A DNA stretch of 64,000 nt from NCBI GenBank assembly GCA_002591745.1, contig PDLQ01000006.1:1-64000 (forward strand). Reading direction: 5' to 3'. Positions 32,801 through 39,761 of the stretch are shown piece by piece (position 1 is the first letter of the stretch; each line of letters begins with the position of its first letter). The notes under the pieces are model-generated. The model ran no database searches. It was not told where the DNA came from and saw only the letters and a list, made by a program, of their open reading frames with translations. The stretch is from Lewinellaceae bacterium SD302. Lineage in GTDB: Bacteria > Bacteroidota > Bacteroidia > Chitinophagales > Saprospiraceae. The translations under genes and the position numbers were made by a program.

Positions 32801-34656
32801 GGCCGCATGTTATCGACGGTGATGACCGAACTGTAAGATTCCGAAAGGCTGGGATAGTCTCCATTCCTAAATTGTTCGTAGGGGAAAGCCGCCCAGGGAA
32901 TGAGGGTGTCCAGAAATTCACGGGTAGCCAGGGTGGTTTGCAGCGGCGTGCCACCACACAGCAGGGCCTCTTGTTGCATGGAGTCCAGGATGGGTTGGCA
33001 GGAGTAGCAATCCGGATCGACGAATGGATTTACCTCTACGGTTAGTGTCGTATCGTAGATGCAGCCAAAGCTATCCACTACCTCGTAGCTATAAGCGTTA
33101 ATGCCGGAGAAAGTAGCTAGTGCCCGGATGCTATCGGGCTCGTAGAAAATCATGTTGTCTTGCTGTACCCAGTACTTATCTTCAATACCTACTTTAAAGC
33201 GTTCGGCGTTGGGGTAGAGGTAGTCCGCGAACTGGATGCTCCAGCTGAAAATATAACCGTTGTCGCTGAAGAGGTTGTCTTGGACGTTGATTGTCCAGGG
33301 ACCATTGAGTGGGCAGCCGAGGAGATTCTCGAAGGGCTCGACGGCTGCAAATACCGAACCATTCGGATAAGAGTCTCCACCGTTCATTCCGATGGCATCT
33401 CCCAGTTGATCAACTGTTTGGGTGCCCGAAGGAGACCAGCAGTAATCGTAACCTATACCGGGGGAAAGATCAGCGTCGATATCGACCGGCTCGCCGAAAA
33501 AGCGATTACCCTGTCCATTAGGATAATCGAGGAAGAAAGTCGTTGATCCATTTGGACACTCTATCCAGATATCGAGATCACCGGCGTAACTGTGTTCCAT
33601 GTTCAGGCAGATCTCGATCAGGTCATCGACGTCGTCCAGCGTAGCACCGGGTTCGAAACTGGTGAACTCAAGGCTGGTCTGGTAGAATCCGTTGGGGCCG
33701 GTTCCGTCAGGAAGGAAAGTAGTATCGGCCAGTTCCAGTCCCACGGGAAAGCCCACTGAATCAGAATCTACAAAGATCTCACTGGAGGGGTTGGGGTTGA
33801 TCTCGGTACTACCGGCCAGTACGATGGTGTCACTGGCGCAAACTTCACTAACGAAATCCGTTTGTAAGTTAAAGGTAGGCTCGGGAGCCACCCGGATACG
33901 CTGACGGAAGAGATTGGTGCTCTCACAACCCAGTACGTCAGTGACTTTCAGGTTCATAATGTAACCACCTGCCTCTTCAAAGACTCTTTGGACAGTACCC
34001 TGATCGGAAGTGAATCCATCGGTAAAGGTCCAGGCCAGGGTAGATGTAGCGTCGCTCTGATTGTAAATGAAATCGTTTTCTGAATAGATACCTCCACCTA
34101 CAAAAGTTACGGTGTCACCCAGGCAGACATCGATGTAGCCAGTGTCTACCGGCTCGATTTCCGGATCAGTGAAGAAGAGACCGGCTTCCACTGATTGGCA
34201 GGCCATCACGCAGCTAATGGGAGCGGACCACCCCGGAGCTGCCGCGGCACCCTCAAAGACGAAGGTGAGGCAGCCGGAAGCATTCGTGGCCGTGGCTGTG
34301 ACCGTGGGTGAGGTTCCATTGGCCGTATTGTCGATGACGGTCAGGATATCAGCGGGGTCCAGCGAATTATCATCATTATATACCGTCAGGACACCGTCGA
34401 TCTGCAGGAAATCAAAGGTCAGGCTGATGTGTGAATTCGGGGCGGGGCTGTCACTACAGATCGTCATCATCTGAGTCGTGCCTACGGTATGCTGGCCGGC
34501 CTGGCCACCACCATCTACAAAGTTGCCGCCACAAAAAGTCAGCAGGTCGGTAGAGGTAATCCGAAAATCCTGGGCTTTTAATCCTCCTGCATTAAGGAAG
34601 AAAAGTACGTGCAATAGCAAAAATGCTGGCACGATGGTACCGTATAATCTGGCCAT
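29854..34656 (-). CDS. Giant SprB-like secreted protein with proprotein-convertase P domains and T9SS type B C-terminal domain
   Basis: 1600 residues. The signal peptide starts MARLYGTIVPAFLLLHVLFF. A CUB-like domain follows (about 30-150, 'FLQIDGVLTVYND'), then a PKD domain ('LAWTFTDGFTSDQGTV'). Two P-proprotein-type jelly-roll domains come next, recognisable by 'EICLNMEHSYAGDLDIWIECPNG' with 'GPWTINVQDNLFSDNG', and by 'LFLVSPAGSLFEL' with 'GDWTIRAWDIAGGNNDG'. A series of SprB repeats of about 80 residues ('NVSCNGGSDGQINVNSSGGN', 'VDCNGGSDGSATV') leads to the gliding-motility C-terminal domain ('VPQGFTPNNDGQNDKLFVHG', 'FSVFDRWGELVYE'). It is presumably an adhesin moved or displayed with the PorP/SprF protein encoded 138 bp downstream. 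Confidence 0.85.
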   Translation of the reverse strand: MARLYGTIVPAFLLLHVLFFLNAGGLKAQDFRITSTDLLTFCGGNFVDGGGQAGQHTVGTTQMMTICSDSPAPNSHISLTFDFLQIDGVLTVYNDDNSLDPADILTVIDNTANGTSPTVTATATNASGCLTFVFEGAAAAPGWSAPISCVMACQSVEAGLFFTDPEIEPVDTGYIDVCLGDTVTFVGGGIYSENDFIYNQSDATSTLAWTFTDGFTSDQGTVQRVFEEAGGYIMNLKVTDVLGCESTNLFRQRIRVAPEPTFNLQTDFVSEVCASDTIVLAGSTEINPNPSSEIFVDSDSVGFPVGLELADTTFLPDGTGPNGFYQTSLEFTSFEPGATLDDVDDLIEICLNMEHSYAGDLDIWIECPNGSTTFFLDYPNGQGNRFFGEPVDIDADLSPGIGYDYCWSPSGTQTVDQLGDAIGMNGGDSYPNGSVFAAVEPFENLLGCPLNGPWTINVQDNLFSDNGYIFSWSIQFADYLYPNAERFKVGIEDKYWVQQDNMIFYEPDSIRALATFSGINAYSYEVVDSFGCIYDTTLTVEVNPFVDPDCYSCQPILDSMQQEALLCGGTPLQTTLATREFLDTLIPWAAFPYEQFRNGDYPSLSESYSSVITVDNMRPLNITDATFTIESVCVDIETEAAGDIRLFLVSPAGSLFELSSGNGGAAPNYTNTCFTPDAITPIQSGVAPFTGDYLPETDFSFLNGAPINGDWTIRAWDIAGGNNDGEFRSWSITFRHENDITYNWLPDDGNLSCTDCPNPVITAPDSDQVYTLTATDQFGCSETGTVTVTVGDIPADLSVIVDNPACSAFEGGTATVDVPAGTIYDYAWSHGPTTQTVTNLDPGDYTVTISSGNCETTRDVTILATSAIEASIDEVINVSCNGGSDGQINVNSSGGNGELTYAWDDPNLQVLEDAVFLDAGTYTLIITDENGCMDTLTSTVTQPDPLELSFGTDAVDCNGGSDGSATVTPQGGNGDYNFNWETGGEEATITNVAAGTYSVTVTDLEGCQIVDSVSVTQPAEAVSLQTTQDQMGCSEASLNIATVAVLGGQMPYTYSWPNGANTATAENLSAGLNTVTVTDAAGCETTTEITLTDLEPISFNLFASDPSCNGSTDGGMGLNQLTGGAGLMDEDYTFLWSTGSTEIVASNLIGGVEYSLTVTDQQGCNAVQSRFLDDPAPVELAVDDNAVSCFGFSDGSVSVLNITGPNPGGFDIQWDAAANNAQDSTVTGLPAGVYNVEVTDSEGCTATEMLVISEPSLLELELDKVDATCFGDVNGSIQTTVSGGIPDYSFAWSNGSSSANLENLPAGNYQLVLNDANGCEEIQEIEIVQPEEVVASATSEAAICNGDATGTVTIEAIGGNEPYVYGLQNTGFSQRNEFIGLPAGDYEVIVRDARGCQGNTEITVEDGPIFSVDLGPDLDIVFGDSINFEPIVSGAVGELIYAWSGSYDGTLLCLGDTAGRDTSTVVFCPDPNVKPEYEIDYRLRLIDENGCEAEDRIRVRVEKIRVVEVPQGFTPNNDGQNDKLFVHGRPGTVVKRFSVFDRWGELVYEDVDFPVNDLNRGWDGSYKDEDMMGGVYLWQVEAVYEDGSVELLTGQTSLLR

Positions 34657-34720
34657 ATTGGGGATGAATTATCTGTTTGAAAGCGATAAGAGGCGTAGGA
34701 ATAGTTCGTAGAAGTTAGGT

Positions 34721-34728
34721 CAAATATA
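34721..34728 (-). promoter_or_regulatory. -7 box upstream of the giant SprB-like gene
   Basis: TATATTTG on the minus strand, 65 bp before the ATG at 34656. No TTG is found at the expected 17-23 bp, so only the -7 element is supported. Confidence 0.45.
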
Positions 34729-34781
34729 CATTAACTACAGATTGTCCGTACTTCTGCTTACGATTTTGTCTCTATCGCAAC

Positions 34782-34789
34782 TATATTTG
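34782..34789 (+). promoter_or_regulatory. -7 box upstream of folD
   Basis: TATATTTG, 32 bp before the folD ATG. The nearest TTG (34766-34768) is only 13 bp upstream, so the -33 element is uncertain. Confidence 0.5.
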
Positions 34790-34821
34790 CGACTTCGCCC
34801 TCACCCCCAATACAGTTGAAT

Positions 34822-35697
34822 ATGATCGTTATAGATGGCAAAGGTCTGGCCAAAAAGATAAAGGAAGAGCTCAAGCTCGAAGTGGATGCTATCCGCAGTG
34901 CCGGAGGCAAAATTCCTCATCTGGCGGCCGTATTGGTAGGGGAGGATCCCGCCTCTCAGGTGTACGTTCGTAATAAGGTGCGTAGTTGTGAGCAATGTGG
35001 CTTCGGCTCTACCCTGCATCGCTTGCCCGCCGAAGCCACGGAAGCAGACGTACTTGAATTGGTAGATCAACTCAACCGTAATCAGGAGATCGACGGCTTC
35101 ATTGTACAGCTTCCATTGCCTAAGCACATCAACGAAGAGAAAGTCACCTTAGCCATTGACCCCAAAAAGGACGTGGATGGTTTTCACCCCGTCAATATCG
35201 GCCGCATGACCCTCGGCTTACCCTGTTACCTGCCGGCTACCCCGAATGGAATTATGGAGATGTTGAGCCGCTACGAAATTGAAACAAATGGCAAGGAAGT
35301 AGTCGTCCTTGGTCGTTCTAATATCGTTGGCACGCCGATGAGCGTCCTGCTCAGTCGCAAGGGAAACCCCGGCAACGCAACGGTAACCATCTGCCACAGC
35401 CGGACCAAAGACCTCGAAGCCCACACCCGGCGCGCCGATATTCTGATCGCAGCCATCGGCATCCCTGAAATGGTAACGGCGGATATGGTAAAAGAAGGAG
35501 CTGTAGTCATCGACGTAGGCATCAATCGGGTGGACGATGACAGTAGAGAACGCGGTTACCGCCTGGCGGGTGACGTAGATTTCGCCGGCCTGAAAAATAA
35601 AGTTTCTGCCATGACACCCGTTCCGGGTGGGGTAGGACCGATGACGGTGGTTTCTCTGCTCATGAATACGTTAAAAGCAAGTAAGGGAATCGTATAG
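34822..35697 (+). CDS. folD: Bifunctional methylenetetrahydrofolate dehydrogenase / cyclohydrolase
   Basis: 291 residues, standard for FolD. It interconverts 5,10-methylene-THF, methenyl-THF and 10-formyl-THF in one-carbon metabolism. Signatures are 'VGEDPASQVYVRNKVRSCEQCGF' (catalytic Tyr and Lys), 'DGFIVQLPLPKHI' (the QLPLP loop), 'KDVDGFHPVNIGRM', 'VVVLGRSNIVGTP' (NADP-binding) and the C-terminal 'MTPVPGGVGPMTVVSLL'. ATG 34822 is used rather than TTG 34816. It is transcribed divergently from the giant adhesin gene. The next plus-strand gene begins 156 bp later, with a 19-bp element in the gap. Confidence 0.97.
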   Translation: MIVIDGKGLAKKIKEELKLEVDAIRSAGGKIPHLAAVLVGEDPASQVYVRNKVRSCEQCGFGSTLHRLPAEATEADVLELVDQLNRNQEIDGFIVQLPLPKHINEEKVTLAIDPKKDVDGFHPVNIGRMTLGLPCYLPATPNGIMEMLSRYEIETNGKEVVVLGRSNIVGTPMSVLLSRKGNPGNATVTICHSRTKDLEAHTRRADILIAAIGIPEMVTADMVKEGAVVIDVGINRVDDDSRERGYRLAGDVDFAGLKNKVSAMTPVPGGVGPMTVVSLLMNTLKASKGIV

Positions 35698-35771
35698 TAC
35701 GGATACATTAATTGCGGTAAGTACCAGCTTCACTGATCGTTGGATAGCGTTATCGCTCTTGTACCATTCAG

Positions 35772-35790
35772 CATTGCTACTTTGATAGCC
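35772..35790 (-). repeat. Dispersed 19-bp element, copy 13
   Basis: CATTGCTACTTTGATAGCC, intergenic, 63 bp upstream of manA. Confidence 0.8.
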
Positions 35791-35853
35791 ACAAAACAAC
35801 AACAACCGCGTTAGTTGCTCCTCAGAGTTGAAGCCACAATCATCAACCTTTAG

Positions 35854-37032
35854 ATGAAAGATCGAAAGTTACTTCCCTTAAAAGGCACCATCCAGGATTA
35901 TGCCTGGGGAGGACAGGACTTTTTAGCGAGTTTTACCGGCCGGGAGAAGCCCGATGATGCCCCCTGGGCCGAGTTGTGGCTGGGTGCTCACCCCAAAGGC
36001 CCCGCCGAAACGCCCGCAGGTTCACTGGAAGAACTAATTGCCAACGCCCCCGGATACTGGTTAGGCGAAGCGGGTGCCAAAGAATGGAATGGACAATTAC
36101 CTTTTCTTCTGAAGGTCCTGGATGTGCAAAAAATGCTCTCCATCCAGGTGCATCCCACCAAAACCGCGGCCGAGATCGGATTCGCCGAGGAAGAGCGTAG
36201 TGGCCCTACCCGCAACGCCCCGAACCGTAACTATCGCGATGCCAATCACAAGCCGGAACTGGGTGTTGCCGTAACCGATTTTTACTTGTTACACGGGTTC
36301 AAAACCGACGAAGAACTTCGGCGCGTTTTCCAGGTGGTACCCGGCTGGGCCGATCTACAGCAAGTCTACTATCTACACGGTATTCAGGGGCTGTATCGTT
36401 ACGTCATGAAAGCGGAGCAGTCCACGGTCAACGAGTGGTTGGCACCTTTGGCGGAAAAATTAGAAGGTGGTGACTACCAAAGTAGCAGTGCTGATCATTG
36501 GGCGCAGCGCGCTTTTAAACGATATACCAAAAATGGCAATTACGACCGCGGCATCTTCAGTATTTATTGGTTAAATCTGGTGCATCTGCGCCCGGGTGAG
36601 GGAATTTTTCAGGACGCAGGCATCCTTCACGCTTATCTGCAAGGCGTTTGTATAGAGTTGATGGCCAATAGTGACAATGTACTGAGGGGTGGCCTGACTC
36701 CTAAACATATCGATGTACCTGAACTGGTCAAGCAACTGGACTACAAGCATATTCATCCCCGGATAATTAAGCCGGTCGCCCAGAACAACAAATGGCAGTA
36801 TTACCCAACGCCAGCCCCGGATTTCAAGCTTTATACCCTGAATTTAAATGCCGGTGAAAGTGTAGAAGTTGCTGATAGTCAAGTTGCTATTTACCTTGTC
36901 TTCGAAGGTAGTTTAAGCGTGGGAGGTAAGGATTTTACCAGTGGCAAGTCCTTTATCGTGCCCGCCGGATTTCAGCAAACGATCACCGCCGGGGTGGGTG
37001 GCGTAACTATTTACCGCGCTACGGTGGGATAG
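35854..37032 (+). CDS. manA: Class I mannose-6-phosphate isomerase
   Basis: 392 residues. It interconverts mannose 6-phosphate and fructose 6-phosphate, linking mannose use and GDP-mannose synthesis to glycolysis. The cupin-type zinc site is visible: 'LSIQVHPTKTAAE' (Gln, His), 'NHKPELGVAVTDFYLLHGF' (Glu) and 'GEGIFQDAGILHAYLQGVCIELMANSDNVLRGGLTPKHID' (His, the conserved Arg and the KHxD block). The opening 'LKGTIQDYAWGG' is typical. A 19-bp element lies in frame at 36472-36490, in a loop between the helical insert and the C-terminal cupin. pncA follows 49 bp later on the same strand. Confidence 0.95.
   Translation: MKDRKLLPLKGTIQDYAWGGQDFLASFTGREKPDDAPWAELWLGAHPKGPAETPAGSLEELIANAPGYWLGEAGAKEWNGQLPFLLKVLDVQKMLSIQVHPTKTAAEIGFAEEERSGPTRNAPNRNYRDANHKPELGVAVTDFYLLHGFKTDEELRRVFQVVPGWADLQQVYYLHGIQGLYRYVMKAEQSTVNEWLAPLAEKLEGGDYQSSSADHWAQRAFKRYTKNGNYDRGIFSIYWLNLVHLRPGEGIFQDAGILHAYLQGVCIELMANSDNVLRGGLTPKHIDVPELVKQLDYKHIHPRIIKPVAQNNKWQYYPTPAPDFKLYTLNLNAGESVEVADSQVAIYLVFEGSLSVGGKDFTSGKSFIVPAGFQQTITAGVGGVTIYRATVG
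36472..36490 (+). repeat. Dispersed 19-bp element, copy 14 (inside manA)
   Basis: GACTACCAAAGTAGCAGTG, read as GAC TAC CAA AGT AGC AGT (DYQSSS). Confidence 0.75.
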
Positions 37033-37081
37033 CGTAGAACTATCCCTCTATCAAAGTGTTTGTTTGAAAAATAAACTAACT

Positions 37082-37705
37082 ATGCGTCCCACTAACGAAG
37101 CTCTGATCCTGGTCGATTTGCAATACGACTTTCTCCCTACCGGAATGTTGCCCGTTGCCGAGGGCGATCAGGTGATTCCCATTGCCCGGCAATTGATGCC
37201 AGATTTCCAGACCGTTGTGGCCACCCAGGATTGGCATCCGGCTGATCACGGCAGCTTCGCTGCCAATCACCCCTGGCGCAAGCCCGGGCAAGTGATCGAA
37301 TTGCACGGCCTGCAACAGGTTCTCTGGCCGATCCACTGCGTGCAAGGCAGTTTTGGCGCCGAACTGGTCGATGATCTTGACCAGGGTAAAATCACCGCCA
37401 TCTTTCAAAAGGGTACCGACCCCACCGTAGACAGCTACAGCGGTTTTTTCGATAACGGCCACCGCAACAGTACCGGCATGGCTGAATGGCTCAAAGAAAA
37501 AGGGATCGACACCATTTATGTCATGGGGCTGGCGACCGACTATTGCGTTAAGTTTACGGTGCTGGATGGCTTGGGCGAAGGCTTCAAAACCTATTGGATC
37601 AAAGACGCCTGCCGCGGCGTGGAAATGAATGAAGGAGATATTGAACGGGCTTTTGCCGAAGGAGTTGAGGCCGGGGCGGAGTTGATTAGTTCTGACGATA
37701 TATAG
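37082..37705 (+). CDS. pncA: Nicotinamidase / pyrazinamidase
   Basis: 207 residues. It hydrolyses nicotinamide to nicotinate in NAD salvage. The cysteine-hydrolase triad is readable: Asp in 'ALILVDLQYDFLPTGML', Lys in 'IFQKGTDPTVDSYSGF' and Cys in 'VMGLATDYCVKFTVLDG'. The metal site is 'QDWHPADHGSFAANHP' (Asp, two His). ATG 37082 is preferred; the TTG at 37064 would add only six residues. It ends immediately before an octamer repeat tract and converges on the gamma-glutamyltransferase gene. Confidence 0.95.
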   Translation: MRPTNEALILVDLQYDFLPTGMLPVAEGDQVIPIARQLMPDFQTVVATQDWHPADHGSFAANHPWRKPGQVIELHGLQQVLWPIHCVQGSFGAELVDDLDQGKITAIFQKGTDPTVDSYSGFFDNGHRNSTGMAEWLKEKGIDTIYVMGLATDYCVKFTVLDGLGEGFKTYWIKDACRGVEMNEGDIERAFAEGVEAGAELISSDDI

Positions 37706-37758
37706 TCTTACAGTCTTACAGTCTTACAGTCTTACAGTCTTACAGTCTTACAGTCTTG
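37704..37758. repeat. Octamer tandem repeat (AGTCTTAC) about 6.5 copies
   Basis: AGTCTTAC repeats from the pncA stop to about 37755, ending AGTCTTGCAG. The inverted sequence TTAAGACTGTAGGACCGTAAAA follows at about 37773-37794, so the tract can fold into a hairpin. It fills the 90-bp gap between two convergent genes and may act as a bidirectional terminator. Copy number is prone to slip. Confidence 0.8.
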
Positions 37759-37795
37759 CAGCGCGTGAGACTTTAAGACTGTAGGACCGTAAAAC

Positions 37796-39538
37796 CTAGT
37801 ACCCCGCTACGTCATCGTCCGGATTACGCCCGTCCCCAACCGCGTGCAATCTGCCGTCCGGCAACACTTGCAGGGCTTTCACCACAGCCATACGACCAAC
37901 GTCGCGAAAGCGATAACCCTTCGCAGCGAGCGTTGCTTTTACCTGCTCTCCGAGAGCGTCCGGTTCCACCATAATTTCATCCGGCAGCCATTGGTGATGG
38001 AATCTGGGCGCGTTGACAGCCTCATCCAGGGACATTCCAAATTCGGCAACGTTCAAAAAGGTCTGGAAGACGGCCGTGATGATAGTGGAGCCACCGGGAG
38101 CACCCAGAACCATAAATAATTCACCATCTTTTTCTACAATGGTGGGCGTCATGGAGCTGAGCATCCGCTTACCGGGGGCAATGGCGTTGGCCTCTGCGCC
38201 CACGAGCCCAAACATATTCGGCACCCCCGGTTTGGCGCTGAAATCGTCCATCTCGTTGTTGAGGAAAAAGCCAGCACCATCAACGATTACCTTACTGCCG
38301 AAATTGCCGTTCAAGGTAGTGGTGATACTCACGGCGTTACCCAGGGAATCGATGATACTGATGTGCGTAGTCTCAAAACTTTCTTTACGCAAGCCCGCTC
38401 CGGCGGTGATATCTGCACTGGTGCCGGCACTGTCTGGGCTGAAATCAGCCATCCGTTCACTCAGGTAGGCTTCGTCGGTTAACTTTCCAATGGGTACTGG
38501 GTAGAAGTCGCTGTCGCCCAAATATTCTGCCCGGTCGGCATAGGCGCGTCGTTCGGCCTCAACCATAAGCTGGGCTGTGGCGGCGGATTGGAAGCCAAGA
38601 CTGTCCAATGCGTATGGCTCCACCATGCCCAATAATTGCGTCAAAGCCACTCCTCCGCTACTGCTGGGGGGCATACTGATGATCCGGTAATTATCGTAAT
38701 TGGCGGTTACCGGATCTCGCCAGGTGGCGGTATAGTTCTTTAGATCTTGGGCGGTGATCAGTCCACCGTTTTCCTCCATTTCTTTGGTGATCAACCGAGC
38801 GGTTTCACCTTGGTAAAATCCCTGGCTACCGTTTTCCTGAATGCGGACCAGGGTGGCGGCCAGTTCGGTTTGCACGATCACCTGGTCGACGAGAAAGGTA
38901 TCGCCCATCCAGGGAGACTGTTCGTTCATTTGTGCGAAGTATTCTTGGAATCCATTCAGCCGATCGGCTTCGCTCTGGCTGATGCGGTAGCCGTTTCGGG
39001 CGAGCTGAATAGCAGGTTCAATCAATTCCGGCCAGGGGAGCGAACCGTATTCCTTAAACATTGCTTCTATGCCAGCCACCGTACCCGGTACACCCACCGC
39101 TAAATGGCCCAAAGTAGAAAGATCGGAGATGACCTCGCCCTCGTCGTCCAGGTACATATCGCGACTGGCTGCGGCGGGGGCTTTTTCGCGGTAATCCAGG
39201 GTACGGGTATCTCCGTCGGCGGCGCGGTAAACCAGGAAACCTCCACCACCCAGGTTGCCGGCGCGTGGATAGCACACCGCCATGGCAAATTGAACGGCTA
39301 CGGCGGCATCAATGGCGTTCCCACCTTTTTTCAGGATCATTTCGCCCACCTCCGTCGCCAGTGGATGCGGACCTGCGATGGCAGCAGTTGAGTAGATCTC
39401 GCTTTTCTGGGCAGTGTAGGTCGGTACGTTCGGTCGGCAGCCAAGAAATAGGGTGGCTAACAAAGTAGCAAAGCTGATAAATAGCAAGGGAAAGCTAATC
39501 AATCTATCAAAGGACGAAAATGGAAGGGTTGTTCTCAT
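37796..39538 (-). CDS. ggt: Gamma-glutamyltransferase (exported, lipid-anchored)
   Basis: 580 residues. The N-terminus MRTTLPFSSFDRLISFPLLF leads into 'ISFATLLATLFLGCRP', a lipoprotein signal with cysteine at about 34. The proenzyme then has 'GGNAIDAAVAVQFAMAVCYPRAGNLGGGGFL' and cleaves itself before the Thr of 'FETTHISIIDSLGNAVSITTTLN', which becomes the catalytic N-terminus of the small subunit. 'SSMTPTIVEKDGELFMVLGAPGGSTI' is the conserved C-terminal part. It splits glutathione and gamma-glutamyl compounds in the periplasm. ATG 39538 is chosen because upstream residues do not extend the signal. It contains one good and one variant 19-bp element. Confidence 0.93.
   Translation of the reverse strand: MRTTLPFSSFDRLISFPLLFISFATLLATLFLGCRPNVPTYTAQKSEIYSTAAIAGPHPLATEVGEMILKKGGNAIDAAVAVQFAMAVCYPRAGNLGGGGFLVYRAADGDTRTLDYREKAPAAASRDMYLDDEGEVISDLSTLGHLAVGVPGTVAGIEAMFKEYGSLPWPELIEPAIQLARNGYRISQSEADRLNGFQEYFAQMNEQSPWMGDTFLVDQVIVQTELAATLVRIQENGSQGFYQGETARLITKEMEENGGLITAQDLKNYTATWRDPVTANYDNYRIISMPPSSSGGVALTQLLGMVEPYALDSLGFQSAATAQLMVEAERRAYADRAEYLGDSDFYPVPIGKLTDEAYLSERMADFSPDSAGTSADITAGAGLRKESFETTHISIIDSLGNAVSITTTLNGNFGSKVIVDGAGFFLNNEMDDFSAKPGVPNMFGLVGAEANAIAPGKRMLSSMTPTIVEKDGELFMVLGAPGGSTIITAVFQTFLNVAEFGMSLDEAVNAPRFHHQWLPDEIMVEPDALGEQVKATLAAKGYRFRDVGRMAVVKALQVLPDGRLHAVGDGRNPDDDVAGY
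39059..39077 (-). repeat. Variant 19-bp element inside ggt
   Basis: CATTGCTTCTATGCCAGCC, identical to 7709-7727. The gene reads it as GGC TGG C.. in the peptide VAGIEAMF. Confidence 0.4.
39455..39473 (+). repeat. Dispersed 19-bp element, copy 15 (in the ggt signal peptide)
   Basis: GGCTAACAAAGTAGCAAAG. ggt reads it as TTT GCT ACT TTG TTA GCC (FATLLA) in the hydrophobic part of the lipoprotein signal. Confidence 0.75.
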
Positions 39539-39724
39539 GCTGGAAAAGTAGTGAAAAACCACAAGTTCGCTAAGCAGCACGGGCATAGACAAGACTTTAG
39601 TAACAAGCAGGTATTTCAGTGCATGCTGCACTCGTCGGATCCTCGCTCTGCTGGCTGCTGAATGAAAGACTTAAAGCACTTGATGCGATAAAATTTCTTA
39701 TGCCCATTTGTGAACCCTGTGTAC

Positions 39725-39757
39725 TTGTGGTTTTCCTAACATAGCTCACTATCTTAG
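39725..39757 (+). promoter_or_regulatory. Candidate promoter of the pullulanase-type gene
   Basis: TTG at 39725-39727 and TATCTTAG (one mismatch to TAnnTTTG) at 39750-39757, with a 22-nt spacer. The box ends 4 bp before the ATG, which would make the leader very short, so this is tentative. Confidence 0.3.
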
Positions 39758-39761
39758 CTCC

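Noticed and set aside
32990-33015. GGCAGGAGTAGCAATCC in the first giant adhesin gene
   Set aside because: Two core mismatches, and the surrounding codons fit a normal protein region.
24591-34711. Many plus-strand open frames of 60-200 residues antisense to the adhesin genes
   Set aside because: They are shadows of the giant minus-strand genes: biased composition, no domains, no start context.
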